From Cladopsammia gracilis (taxonomy: Eukaryota > Cnidaria > Anthozoa > Scleractinia > Dendrophylliidae): DNA of 64,000 nt. The notes beneath the pieces were generated by a model, which worked only from the letters and a program-made list of their open reading frames with translations, was not told the origin of the DNA and did not search any database. The position numbers were made by a program, and so were the translations under genes. Where the stretch lies: positions 762,001 to 826,000 of the forward strand of contig JAJGOT010000342.1 in the NCBI GenBank assembly GCA_022457155.1, read 5' to 3'. The number at the start of each line of letters is the position of its first letter. Positions within the stretch are counted from its first letter, which is position 1. Positions 1-11,932 of the stretch are shown here, one piece after another.

Positions 1-165
1 TCCCAGCACTAGCACCATCCTACCTCTCAGATAGGATGATCCTAGCACTAGGATCATCCTATTTGCATGTAAACTGAAAGCAGAAAACATGTCGCACTTG
101 GATGATCCTAGTGCTAGGATTATCCTAGCACTAGGATCATCCTCTTTCCATGTAAATAGGGCCTT
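1..165. repeat. Palindromic DNA element end
   Basis: Repeated self-complementary units GGATGATCCTAG / CTAGGATCATCC occur at about 35-62 and 100-142, ending in CATGTAAATAGGGCC. This looks like one end or the body of a small inverted-repeat element cut by the window edge. Confidence 0.5.
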
Positions 166-780
166 AGATTGGGTTTATATCCAAGGGGGCTTATTTATTG
201 CCAGAATAAAAAAAAAAAAACGTTTTGAAACAAGCTACAGCAGTGTTGATCAAAATACGTTTTTCATTTACTGGTTTCTAATTAAGCTTTAAGACATCAT
301 AATGAATCGAATTCATTTCAATACTTGGAACAAAATCAAAACGAATAACACAAACGTAACTGAATGCAACAAAAGAGTGCTTAATATCAATAAAGCAAGG
401 AAAACTAGAGGGGCACACTTATATCCAGGGGGGGGGGGCTTATAATCGGATGTATTGTTTTGTTTACAGGTAGATGGGGGACCTATAACCGAGGAGGGGG
501 GGGGGGGGGGGGGGAGGGCTTATGAGCAGTAGTTTACAGTAAGCAATTTCAGTTCCAGAACAATAAATGACATTATATTGATGGATGCAATAGCAATGTT
601 ACACTTGTTGAATTGGTTCTTGTTAGCAGCACTTTGATGTGTCCTGCACATTCCCTACAAAGCATCTAGCCACACCACTCTTTGTTATCCAGTGTTTGTG
701 CATATATGTACTAAAGGAGGGTCCATTAGCATGAGCATATATGACATACACATTGATGGAATGTTAGTATCACTGGCCAA

Positions 781-3228
781 TCAGTGAGATTGTTTCTTTG
801 TGTTTGTGTCCTGGACCATGAGGTAAACTCCATAAAAAGAGATAAAGATTCCTGCTACGGAAAGTCCATAAGCTCCTCGGTGCATAAACATATCAGATGG
901 TTGTCTGTTGAATGTGTAAAGTATTGGTCTCTCCCCAGACTAAAATAAAAAAACACATACTTTGTATAAGATGAGTTTTGAGGTTTATCAAAAGGTTTTT
1001 CTAAAAGGTTCACACTTGCGCATCGTAACTACATGAATGTTGAATTAGTGACGCTAGGGCTACATTACAAATGTCAATTATCAATCAAGTAAGTTTGTTT
1101 GGCTGTTCTGTTCCTTCAACTTCACGAAATCAAAATTAATGAAAAGCAAACAACCGAAAGAAGTGAAATTAATTGGGATTCCTACCACGCTTATATTTTC
1201 TTCCTTCGCTGTCCACTGTTCACTTCTTATTAAATAAGCGCTATGTATGTATTCGTCTAAATTATCTTCTTCATGTTCGTTTAAACATGTTTTAGCGGGT
1301 TTCCGTCATGAAGGTATCGTAGAATTAAATCGCGAGTGCCAAATACTTTCGCAGTGTCTTCTTGAGTAATTTCCTTACGCATATTGAATATGAAACTGTT
1401 AGAAGCAACAGAGAAAACACAACTAGCACTTTGTGACGTTCGCCTCGCATCAACAAACAGGTGTACTCCACTGCGGTCAAACGAGAGAAATTTGCAAACG
1501 TTAATCAAAGTACTTCAAAGTTAAGGTTGTTATTTTTACTGTTTATTAAAAGTTTCATATATTAACAATACACTGTCAACTCACTAAACGTTTTGAAAGT
1601 TTACTAAAAAAGTTCTAAGCGTTTGAAAACTATGAACCGCAGAACTGTCGGCGCCATTTGCCAACACAATTTTGCTCAGGCACGAAGCGTTTTGATCAGT
1701 TTTCAACGATCGAAAAAAGCTCGTTATTTTGAGCCGGAAAGATGAAAAGATAGTTACATAAACTAATTATTTTATACATCCTTGCCCACGTTTCCACTTA
1801 ATACTAAATGAATCCCACCAAATAAAACGAAACACGCCTCGGACGTGTGATCGCGGTGAAGGTTTGAACAATCCCGCCATCCCCAGAGTTGCGCAATACT
1901 CCACATTTGTGGACGACCAAACTGCATTTTAATACTTGGTCGCTACGCCCAAGTAATTATTTAGTGTGCATGCTTGACATCATGAATGAAAACGAAAAAG
2001 TATAATTTTCCTTACTTCATGTAAATTTATTAAAAAATAATGTTCATTCCTTTTCACTCCCAGAGTCAATTGTGTAGACATGTAGTGAAGTTCTAACTTT
2101 TGAGTCTGTCAATGAAATCCTATGGTGTGACTATTCAAATGAAACCTCTTTGAAAGTTAACTTCTGCATGGTACCATTTGTTTTTCAATATTTTACAAAA
2201 TGAAATAATTTGGGGATTTTTCTTGAATTTTTTTTGATTTTTTTTTTTAATTTTAGGCAATCTTGGGAGTTAACGGGTTAAAACCACATAACTTACATCT
2301 GTCTGATTGATATTGTTGATATTGCAAGGAGAAATTAAATATTCATAATTTGCTCCAGGGAATTGAGGATTAATAATAATTATTGCAGCAAATGGACTGA
2401 CTTCTATAGGAAGGCAGTTCTGAATTAAAAAAAAAAACAACAAGCTATAAAACACGAAGAACAAAACATGAGAAAAATTCTACTTAGTTCCTATGAAATT
2501 TTGATATCTTTTTAAAAGCCATTCCTACATAAGCGTTAAGTTACTTGTCTTTAAGCCATTGTTTTGTATTGAGGCATTGTTTATAATTATGTATTAAAAC
2601 ACTGTGAAAACCACATCTGATGTAAGTTTACCACCACGTTATCTCAACTTTTCGAATAAAAAAGACTACAGCCTTCAGATAAGAACTGAAATGGCATTTT
2701 TGGGGGCGCGCTTGCCTAGACAATAAGCTTAATGTCTGCCTTCACGTTGTAAATGCATGAGTAGTGAATATCGACACGATTGCGTAACGAGACGGATTAA
2801 TTAAAACAAAAAGCTACAAATAAAAACTATTTTCTCAGAAAATATGCTACCTTGATCGACCTATCGGTAAGAATATGAAGATTACCCTAAAATTCTACTT
2901 GATGCCTCGCCGAGGACTAAATTCACTGACATTTTAGTGGAAACGTAAACCGGTAAATGCAATATAACTTAAGCTTACACCGTACCATGGTCGATTGAAT
3001 GGCTTACATTTAAGTTAACCATTTAGAACGAATTACACCAAACACTATCACGTAATAAAAAATAAAACTTTTTTAAAACACTAACTTCGAAATGAGGCAG
3101 TCGAAATGAACACAGCTCACCTGGAAAAATCTTTGAAATTCCGCTCTGAATTGTTGCGGCCACGCTCTTGAAACTGCCGTGTGATAAAAGCTTCGAGAAA
3201 GGTACAAGCATTTCACAATTCGCCCCAT
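781..3228 (-). CDS. COX7A: COX7A-like cytochrome c oxidase subunit (two exons)
   Basis: Coding exons are 3228-3121 (36 codons) and 939-781 (52 codons plus TGA). They join in phase 0 across a 2.2-kb intron with GT donor at 3120-3119 and AG acceptor at 941-940. The 88-residue product starts with a basic, hydroxylated presequence (MGRIVKCLYLSRSF...) typical of mitochondrial import. Then comes FRAEFQRFFQ, resembling the LQKFFQ motif of COX7A, and after the junction SGERPILYTFNRQPSDMF and HRGAYGLSVAGIFISFYGVY, which fits the single transmembrane helix of COX7A (human has DQMLYRTTM then LT..G). COX7A subunits sit in the inner membrane in complex IV or respiratory supercomplexes. An in-frame ATG at 3267 would add 13 residues; I prefer 3228 because the presequence then begins at the terminus. 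Length fits the family (about 80-110). The assignment rests on motif similarity and the exact phase match; the family is divergent, so it is probable, not certain. Confidence 0.6.
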
Positions 3229-3834
3229 AAGTACTGTTATAATAACGCGATTCCCTTCAAATTTCACTAGTCTCCTCGCAGCACTGATCGATAATCCTTC
3301 ACTTGTAGAAAATACCGAGAATTGATGCGAGGAAACCCTTTTCCGAGCGGGAAATCAGGCGCGTTGTGTAAACTGACGAACGAAGCGCGTGATATCCGCG
3401 TGACGTATCCCTCTGGGTAAATTTCAGTATTCCATGTATGGCCCCATCAAATGTCCTGAGAACATGTTGCACAGAATTACTTCTATGAAGCCGAGATTGA
3501 AGAGAATAATTTGTTTTTTAGTACATACCGACAAGGCTACATGAATAGACAAAATAAGGATAAAAAGTTTAACCATACAACCAGTTTTAATACGCGTGGC
3601 GTTTTTGGCGTGACAATCCGCATGCCGTCATGCATGGCCGAATTTACCGTATTTCCTCGTGATAAGAGTTTATTTACAACTTGGGCTCGCAGACACAGGG
3701 TTTATTTGAACTCGGCGTTTAGTCGAGGCCCGACGTTTATTAAATAGGGGTTAATTTTCATAAAAAACTTTAACATGCAAGGCTGATCAAACAGCTGAAT
3801 TCGGTTAGACAACATTCCCGGCATATCATATCGA

Positions 3835-3980
3835 ACAAAATCGAACAAACTTTCCATCGAACGCAAAATTTTTTTGTGAGTTCGATGCCCGAACCAATCG
3901 AACGAAATCGAATGAAATCGAACGAAATCGAACGGTCATGGTTCGATTTAGTTCGATTGAGTTCGGAAATCGAACTTTGA
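3835..3980. repeat. TTCGAT/ATCGAA-rich repeat, locus 1
   Basis: Dense units of ATCGAAC, GAAATCGAA and their complements TTCGATT, GTTCGAT around a centre near 3935. The whole is partly palindromic. It matches 7885-8070 in composition and motif. Confidence 0.7.
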
Positions 3981-4439
3981 GCTTAAATTCAACCTTGAAT
4001 TATTTAAAACGTAACTTTATGGTTTATACTTGTGTTCTTTTCAGAGTTGCGCAGCAACGCCTTTTGAACCAGAAGCAAATGCCGACTGCACCTGGACTTG
4101 AATCAAATTTTGCACTGCGACACAAGCAGTGGCGTATAACATTTCGACGTTTAGGCGGAAAAGTAGAAAATAATACAATCATTACAATTTTTTCGTATTC
4201 CTCGAGAGCACTTAGCAGCGATGCGGAGAGCAGAATCTGGATAACGTGTCATGAGTATTCAGACATTCGGCTTGCATTCATCATTGACAACAGAAAGATC
4301 ACATGAATTAGTAATAATTATGCAGTGTAGAATATCTAATTTTCCCCCAATTTCAGTTCTCTTTGTAGAATAATTCTTACATTTAGGTTAACTTATATTT
4401 TCTTTATTGTCCTCTTCACCTCCCGCCTCGATTAGCCTA

Positions 4440-4730
4440 ACAGGGACGGATCCAGGAATTTCTGAAAGGGGGGGTCCGGGTGCATTTCCCCCGGAAATTT
4501 TTTCCGATTTTATCCTCTTAAACGCTATTTACGGCATTCCTGAGAGTCGAAAAGCGTTTGTTCAGTCAAAAACTTGACAATCAGTCAATTAGTGGAAGTG
4601 AAACAGCTACGTATAAAACAATGTTATTCTATTATTTTTGTGAACCACATGGGAGACACAGGTCTGAAAGGGGAGGGGGGGGGGGGGTTTCCGGACCCCC
4701 CGACCCTCCCTCTGAATCCGCTACTGCTGG
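4440..4730. mobile_element. Probable small non-autonomous DNA element
   Basis: Left end CAGGGACGGATCCAG and right end CTGAATCCGCTACTG are imperfect inverted repeats about 290 bp apart, starting CAG like hAT termini. Flanks TAGCCTAA and CTGGCTAA are similar but not identical, so the target duplication is unsure. A G-tract lies inside at 4675. Confidence 0.4.
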
Positions 4731-4789
4731 CTAAGCTAACCGCGGGTTGCGTGAAAAATTTCCTTTTTTTCCTTTTTAGTTTACTTTAG

Positions 4790-4860
4790 TTATTTATTTA
4801 TTTATTTATTTATTATAATAATAATTTATTAATTGTAATTGTAATAATAATAATAATATA
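4790..4860. repeat. AT-rich microsatellite (TTTA)n and (TAA)n
   Basis: Direct reading shows consecutive TTTA then ATAATA units with interruptions. Confidence 0.8.
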
Positions 4861-5039
4861 CGTGAAAAATTACTCAATTCTGATTGGCTAAAAGCAGTGC
4901 AGTTCAAGTGTAACACCAGTGCAAAAAGTGTAACACCAGTGTAAATTACAGATAAAAAAAAAATTGATGTAAAAATGTTTTGCAAAAAAAAAAAAAAAAA
5001 AAATTCCAAAAAAAAACGATGCAATTTTTTTTCATCTGT

Positions 5040-6006
5040 AATTATTAACCCATTGACACCTGAACCGCCCGAACCTGACTTCCTCAATCGGGCGAACATT
5101 GCAGTTGTTGAGCATTGTTGTGAGCATTGACTAGAAAGTCCATTAAATTAAGATATCCATTAAACACAAAAAAGTCAGCGATTTTTGCAGAACATCAGCG
5201 TTTGAATTTGGACAGTAACAAAAATGACCGTTTTTAATGTCATAGAAAAACAACAAAAATCGCGTTTTTGCCTTTAGTTTTTTTATTCAAATCATCGTGG
5301 CAAATCCAACAATCAACATTGACAGCACAATTCAGTCCTAGTCCTAGCTTAGCAGTGAATGTTTTTGCGCTTATTCGTTGCTCGGACCGAGCTACAGCCT
5401 CTCGTTCTAGTGCATACTGACCTTGCCTCGAGTTTCAACATCGCCACCGTACTGTATGCTGGGAAATAGCCACAATTTTTGACAGCGTTCGTTCCTTTCC
5501 CCACACATTTCATATTTGTACTAAGTCCACAGCCACTCCGACCTACCACCGAAATGTCGCGCTTGTTGTGTTCTTCAAGGGTCGCAACTTCCAAAATATG
5601 CCGTGGTAGGTCGAGAAATTCATCCAGAGTCGAGTCCCAAGGCTACTTCGTTTTTACAGTTCAACGAGCAACGAGCCAAATTCGTAAACGAAGTACAACA
5701 CCTAACTCGCTTCATTGAGAAAGTCACTCTGAACTACCTTCAAGCTTAATGATGCTCATCAGGCAGCTACTAAAGATGAAAAGTGGCTGTGAACTTACAA
5801 AAAATCGCAGATACACCATATTTGAGCCTTTATTGCAATTCAACGAAGCAAAATGACAACGTCACAAAACTCGAGTCTTCAGTGTATTAGAACAGCAGCG
5901 CTTTCGATGGTAACCCCAAATATGGAGTCACGAAATCCTATGGCTTGTTTATATGCAGAAAATCAGTCAAAAACGTAAAAACTCTCAGGAGTCAATGGGT
6001 TAATAA
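5040..6006. mobile_element. Inverted-repeat element with TTAACCCATTGACA ends (copy 1)
   Basis: Left TTATTAACCCATTGACACCT and right AGGAGTCAATGGGTTAATAA are inverted. The same ends and the internal ACCGCCCGAA recur at 61655-62254, showing a dispersed family. No coding capacity was recognised. Confidence 0.6.
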
Positions 6007-6669
6007 GTAATCATACGGTTTCCTTGTTCAATTCGGGATTAATGGCTCCGTCAATTCCAAGCCCTCTCACCCCCACCCCCCCCCCCCCCGGGGGGGGAAT
6101 TTGTCGGGCATTTGTCTTTTTTGTTTTAATAATGTTGCAAATACCCACGGTGCGGTCGGCTTACGCATACTAATCCCCATGGTGGGGCTTCTGGAAGAAC
6201 GCAAACCGACCCATGGGACAAGACCAAAATTTAATTTAATGATTAATGATTGCCAGTGGAAGCAATGACTGTTCTCAAATAAAATGATTTTTATTCACGC
6301 TAGAAATTCTTTCGTTTTACCTCAGTATAACTTTTGTTCGTTCCCTCATTCGTTCTATAAATATTTGTGTTATCTTTCCGCAAAACCTTTGACTCCAATA
6401 ATTTCCTGTCGATTCTCGTTACCTCTCGCTACTCGAAACCGTATGATTACTATTAGTACAGAGAACTAATTTTTTTCTTCAGGTCAAAATCACAGAAAAC
6501 AGGGATCTTGAAAACAGTGTCTCGAGTCTCGATGGTGAACTGAACCTCGACTAAAACCGTGACCATAACACCCGGCCGAAACTGTTATTCATATATGATT
6601 GGTACAAAGAATGTTGGCAATGGGCCTCGGATACCTTCCCAGAGGTTGTGGGGGCAACTTCGACCACAG

Positions 6670-6935
6670 GTGAACCAAGCACAATATGCGAGTTGGGAAA
6701 CTGGGTACTAGAATTGAGCTTTGTTTAGCTTTGTTTTGCGAAAATTTCTGCACGAAATTTATAACTTTTCTATTAAAAAGTAGAAATAAAGTTTGAAATA
6801 AAGTGTTAACATGTGGCCTGGTGTATTTGTTTGTTCATTGGGTCCCTCCATGGCCTGTATTTGAGTATTTTCTTCCATGCGCTACATCATCTAGTACCCA
6901 GTTTCCCTACTCGCATATCGTGCTTGGTTTACCTC
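6670..6935. repeat. Foldback repeat
   Basis: Arms of about 44 bp (AGGTGAACCAAGCACAATAT at 6670 and its near-complement ending at about 6935) flank a spacer of about 180 bp. Confidence 0.6.
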
Positions 6936-7107
6936 TGCTTCGACATCCAAATTCTCGACACGAATAAGATTCAAAGTTGATCTTGCCTCGATAACTTGAA
7001 TGATGAAATTTCAGTGTAAGTTTCATGAGTGCTTTATTTCCAGGGTTTATTTTTATTTGTTGGCAATTCAGTTATTGACATGAGATATTTGTATGTTAAT
7101 TGATTAA

Positions 7108-7514
7108 GTAATGCTCCACATAAGAACGATAGCAAACTTCATTGTTCTGCGGCTTTGGCTCTTTCCCACATAGAATATCTTTGATTTCAAGAATGGAGAA
7201 GCTGATGGTTTATAATTATATTTCATTATAAAAATAAATGTTAGGAAATGTTCGTGCTTAACCAATCAGAATAGCAGAAGACAATAGCTAATTCAATATC
7301 CAAATACAATATCTCTTAAAAATTGCATGTTGTGCAATTGGGTCTCAAATTACTTAAAACCTTAAAAAAATTAGACAAAATGCATTTTGAACCTTAACTT
7401 TTTAGCGTTTTTTGAGTCTAGGCCAAAGAGATCACTAGTTGTAACAATGAAAAAAGTTGACATTCCATCGTGCATGGCCGTTGGCGCTATCCTTCTTATG
7501 CGAATCATTAATAC
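7108..7514. mobile_element. TTAA-flanked non-autonomous element, copy 1
   Basis: TTAA sits directly outside both ends (7104-7107 and 7515-7518). Ends GTAATGCTCCACATAAGAAC and a near-complement (CTTATGCGAATCATTAATAC) form the inverted repeat. A second copy in opposite orientation lies at 25511-25912. TTAA targets are typical of piggyBac-type elements, but the termini do not show the usual CCC start. Confidence 0.65.
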
Positions 7515-7884
7515 TTAATTTTCTTCCCGGGTTTCACAACTGAGCACAAAAAGGGCAGATGGAGAGCTGGCGGCGGAGTGAATGTTTCCGTGAAAATCGA
7601 GTCAAGTTTGGGGAAGCGACAAGCCAGGGAAATCCGATATGCGCTGGAATCGGAAGGAATATATGCTACGATTCAGGACAACTTAACTTTGCCGCGATGG
7701 ATAAAAATGATCGAGACGATTGCCGAGATGATTGAGACTTGCAGCCGTTCTGTGGACAGAAAAACCTTTTCCCTTGGTAAACAATCAACACAGTGACATT
7801 TTCACAGGGAATATAATAAGAATAAACTCAGAATATGGAAATAATAAAAGAAACAAGACTTCACATCGCCTTGATTGTCATGAA

Positions 7885-8070
7885 GAGTTCGAAAATCGCG
7901 TTTTTGTTTTTGTGAGTTCCACTTCGTTCGATGACCGAACTAAATCGAACGTTCGATTTTGTTCGATTCGAATTTTTTTTTGTGTGTTCGATTTCGTTCG
8001 ATGGCCGAACTCCATCGAACTCAATCGAACGAAAGAGTTCGATTGAGTTCGGAAACCGAAGGTTCGATGT
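7885..8070. repeat. TTCGAT/ATCGAA-rich repeat, locus 2
   Basis: Same GTTCGATT and AATCGAAC units, including GAGTTCGATTGAGTTCGGAA, which is nearly identical at both loci. Confidence 0.7.
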
Positions 8071-8558
8071 GATACGCCGGGTACATTTAACGTTTTTTAT
8101 TCCAAAATATTAATTCCTTAATCAAAAGCTAAATCGCGGAGGCTGGGTACAGGTAAAAAGTAAAGCGCACGCGGAACTCTGGGAAGGGAAAAGAAGGAAG
8201 GGGGAGACTCTCCTCCCACTCTTTCGCTCTTCCCATCGTTCCCCGCGCTGCCATTTTCTCTTTTACTGTTCTTTACTTCATAGGAGCCTCTGCGGAGGAG
8301 AGAGTGTCCAGCTTAAGAGTTCACGAGAGTTAATCTGTCTTTTCATAAAGGGTTTTAAGAGCCATCTCGTAAATACGAAACAACTCAAGGTTAATTTTAA
8401 TTGTTGATGTATTGTAATTAAATTTCAAGCTTTTGAAAATTATCCATTGTTTCACCCAGCAAGGTAGTATGAAACCGTACATAACAATTAACAAAAACCC
8501 TCTTTATCCGCAGTTAACACCTATAACCAGGGGCGAAGGGGTCATTTTATGGTATTAA

Positions 8559-8739
8559 ATAGGCCATTTCCGAGTTGCCTTTAGCCTCTCTATCAAAGCG
8601 AGGCTACGTGCACAACCTTTCATATGAAAATGAGTTTTCATTCACATGCAAATAAGTTGAAAACTCATTTTCATATGAAAGGTTTCGCACCTAGCCTCGC
8701 TTTGATAGAGAGGCTAAAGGCAACTCGGAAATGGCCTAT
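8559..8739. mobile_element. Palindromic MITE, ATAGGCC ends (copy 1)
   Basis: Near-perfect palindrome of 181 bp beginning ATAGGCCATTTCCGAGTTGC and ending with its complement. A second copy is at 11209-11383. Target duplication is not evident here. Confidence 0.75.
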
Positions 8740-9219
8740 TCGCTTGCAGACACGCACGAGAATCCATGCTTTCGGCGCTTCATGCTTTTGCAAGCAGCGA
8801 TGTGAGTGAATAAGCCTAAAACAAAGAGCGAGAAAAAACAGTAAAATGATAAATTTTAACTTGCAATTTTTAACCTGTGAATAAGCGCATGCGTAATGAA
8901 CGAGTTATCGGTAACAAAGACAGATAAGCAAATGAGTCACTCACTCGCTCACTCGCTCTTTCCATCAGCTGTAAACTTAGTGACGTAATGGTTTGTTACG
9001 AATGCGTTTCGTAACAAGAACAGAGCGTGAATCCAGCGATAACAATAACTAATTTGTTGTAAACGAATATAAACAACAATAAGCTTAAAGATGTTTTGCA
9101 TTTAGAATCTTTAATGCGACATAAAATCGATCTAGAAGGATTTTCTAATCGAGACACGCGTTTTGATGCGTATCTACCTTTAAATAGCAAATTTTAGTCC
9201 CACGCGAGCATGTTGTGTT

Positions 9220-9430
9220 TCTCGATGGCCCTGTGGGCTATAAGGCGCCGAATTTGCACTGGGAACAGGAGGCCTAGGTTCAATTCACGCCCGTGACTCT
9301 CCTTTTTTTTCTCCTGCAACTTGACATTATGAAAGTGATTTCCTTTTGTTTTTTTTTTTGCGGTTCGCCATGATTCTTTTTTTTTTTTTCCCCTCGAACT
9401 GGGCATTATGAAAGAGATTCCCTTTTTAGA
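9220..9430 (+). repeat. tRNA-like (SINE-type) remnant with T-rich tail
   Basis: GATGGCCCTGTGGGCTATAA resembles an A box and GGTTCAATTCA a B box about 50 bp later, followed by T-rich DNA and a twofold repeat containing CATTATGAAAG. A cloverleaf cannot be drawn convincingly, so this is a SINE-type remnant and not a tRNA gene. Confidence 0.35.
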
Positions 9431-9734
9431 GTTCGTCAAAAATCCTTACGGTTAATTTATAAAAAAGAAATATCGAACCGTATCAGTGTGAAAACATAAG
9501 CTTACCGAAATATTGCGTTGCGTGTTATGGCTCCGTCAATTCCAAAAATAACAACGAGAATAAATAAAGATCAATTTATTTGTGAACAATTATTGCTTCC
9601 ATCATTAATCGTCCCATGGTTCGGGCATTTGTACGTTTTAGCTGACTCAACCGTGGGGCATTGCAACATTATAAAAAAGGACGAATGCCCGACAAATGCC
9701 CTGGGGAGGGGGGGGGGGGGATGAGCGGGCTTGG

Positions 9735-10471
9735 AAGACAAATCTGTTTGAGATAAACCGTGATAAGACAAAGGAACTCTCCATCAGTTTTAGTCATCAA
9801 CGTCCACAGTTCCCAAGGGCGTGTATTGACAGAAATCCTATCGAATCAGTTCAATGCACAAAGCTACTTGGAGTTATGATCATTGCTAACTAAACTTGGA
9901 ACGACCACATTGAGGAACTCGTAAAGAAAGCATCTCGCAGATTCCACCCGATGATCTCGTTGCTTACTACTGCGCGTGTATTAGATCGTCCTTAGATTAT
10001 GCATGCCCAGTTTTTCACTATGCGTTACCTAAGTATCTGCAAGTTGAACTTGAGAGAGTACAAAAGAGAGCTCTCTCGTGTATTTTCCCTGGTGTTTCTT
10101 AATCCGAAGCTCTAAGTCTCGCTGGTGTTGACTCCATGAGAGCCCATCACGATCAACTTAGGCCCAGTTCAAACGTCGAACTTCACATGTGCCGAACCTA
10201 ATGCAAATGAGCAAAATCTATTGTTCTTGCTAATTTGCATTAGGTTCGGCACATGTGAAGTTCGACGTTTGAACTGGGCCTTACCAATCAACTTTTCCAA
10301 TCAGTTACTAACAACCCATCCAATACGATTCATAGTTTGTTACCAAAACTGCGCAACAGGCCCATATATAATTTAAGGAGACAGAAGAATTTCGATCCAT
10401 ATAGAACTAATACTAAGAGATTTGCGGACACTTTTATTAACAAGTGTAGCTCTATGTCAATTTACTCATGA
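9735..10471 (+). pseudogene. Non-LTR retrotransposon (CR1-like LINE) reverse transcriptase C-terminal relic
   Basis: Conceptual reading gives INRDKTKELSISF, TKLLGVMI, TWNDHIEELVKKASRR, then with frameshifts RTKR-type text and, after a nested MITE, NQLFQSVTNNPSNTIHSLLP, LRNRPIYNLRRQKNFDPYRT and FADTFINKCSSMSIYS stop. This is the classic 3' region of a CR1/L2-like LINE (K.KE..I.F, KLLGV.I...L.W..H). Stops and frameshifts are frequent, the 5' part is missing and a 120-bp palindrome interrupts it. It is dead. Confidence 0.75.
10161..10280. mobile_element. Palindromic MITE with TTA target duplication (Harbinger-like), nested in the LINE
   Basis: Perfect arms of about 49 bp starting GGCCCAGTTCAAACG. 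TTA lies at 10158-10160 and 10281-10283. Removing the element and one TTA restores the LINE reading frame (HDQLTNQLFQ). TTA/TAA duplications are typical of PIF/Harbinger. Confidence 0.8.
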
Positions 10472-11208
10472 TTGCATTTTAGATTTTAGATTTTGAATTA
10501 TAGTATTGTTGTAAGTAATGTATTATGTTTTTAGTTTAAGATAGTTTCAGAATTAAGTATTTTGTAAAGTTGCGACTAAAGTAGCTCGGTCTTTTGGTCT
10601 GCCTTTGACTTCTAGTACGTTCTCGGCTCTTCTTCCTCGATTTGTTTTGCTGAATTGGAGTCTTGAGTTACAATCCGAGCCAAAACGATCAATAACTAGG
10701 TTAGCCTGTTGGATTTTTGCAATGGCGTCAGAGAGCACGGACTTGAACGGAGCATGAACGAGGCGTACACGGGCAATATTCTCAGTACTACATTCCTCTA
10801 TGTCCATGGAGTCAGGATCTTCTAAAACGCTTTGCACTTCTGACAAAAAAACAGTGTTAAAAGGATGAAGTAACAAGATCTTGCATGAAGCTATTACTGT
10901 GATCTTTCAGTACTTTAAATAGTTCCCTCATTGCAGCCGACTCCTTGCCCTCTTGACAGGGAACCTACAAAGGGACGACAGTTATAAGAACGGTTGAGAT
11001 TCAGTTCAGTTTATATTGTAAATAGCCCTATTGGTGCAACACAACGTTTTCTCAAGGCCTTGCGGGGTACCCACCTTCTGAAATGGGGAAATACATGTAT
11101 GGCTCTACTACAAGTCGTAAAAACCTCAGCACCATTAGACATAATCTCCCTACTGGTCTCCATACATTTTGTTTATTGTTATTCATGGGAGAGCTTGTTC
11201 AAAATTCA

Positions 11209-11383
11209 ATAGGCCATTTCCGAGTTGCTTTTTGTCTCGTTATCAGAGTGAGGCTTGGTGCACAACCTTTCATGTGAAAATTAGTTTTATTTACAAGTGA
11301 ATGAAAACTAATTTTCATATGAAAGGTTGTGCACCAAGCCTCGCTTTGATAACGAGACAAAAAGCAACTCGGAAATGGCCTAT
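11209..11383. mobile_element. Palindromic MITE, ATAGGCC ends (copy 2)
   Basis: Palindrome of 175 bp with the same termini as 8559-8739. TCA flanks both sides, a possible 3-bp target duplication. Confidence 0.75.
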
Positions 11384-11888
11384 TCAGTTCATCTTTGGAG
11401 GTAATTTTATCAATTTCGTTAGGTCCTGGTATGTTTTAGCATGCGCTGATATCGTGAGGACAAAGTCGAAGCTGATGACTAACTGCATGAGATATAATTA
11501 CACTCAACCTTTTTACTCCGATGATCTGAATATTAATTCTCCTAACCGATTGCCACACATTTCTTTTAATGTAAGTTCTAAGAACTTGGTATAACATCAG
11601 ACAATATCCTCAAATTGATGATTTTCTTCATTCTCATCACCTGTCTGGTTGGCAGTGTATTGATAATGTATGGAGAATTTATATATTGACCTCCCCTGGG
11701 AGCGAAAGGGTTAAACAAAATGGCCAAACGTTACATATGTTAGTATATAACACTTGTCATTTTTAAGTGAACATATGCTGTTCATGTTTAGCAGTTGTAT
11801 CAACACCACATTTCAGAAGAGCCCGGTAGACTGTTATGGGATTTGCTGGTGCACCATTTGGGGTTATCGTCGCTATCGAATAGCTGAC

Positions 11889-11932
11889 GGGGGGGGGGGG
11901 GGGTGGGGGGGGTGGGGGGGGGGGAGGGGGGC
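11889..11932 (+). repeat. Long interrupted poly-G tract
   Basis: About 44 bases that are nearly all G with single T or A interruptions; several further G or C tracts occur in the window (for example 499, 40231, 42421, 45311, 48171). Strong G-quadruplex potential and prone to sequencing error. Confidence 0.8.

Noticed and set aside
1186..1508. Open minus-strand frames (MRKEITQEDTAKVFGTRDL and a second frame ending at a GT)
   Set aside because: No recognised family, no acceptor, and located within the COX7A-like intron.
2297..2419. Exon-like open segment on the minus strand in the COX7A-like intron (phase 0, GTAAGT donor)
   Set aside because: It would fit in frame, but its text (SPCNINNINQTD) matches a dispersed repeat also seen at about 41160-41200, and including it breaks the FFQ-to-SGERP continuity expected for COX7A.
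3938..4306. 122-codon plus-strand frame
   Set aside because: Begins inside the TTCGAT repeat and shows no recognisable domain.
9220..9300. tRNA gene
   Set aside because: A- and B-box-like sequences exist but stems do not pair well and the context is repetitive.
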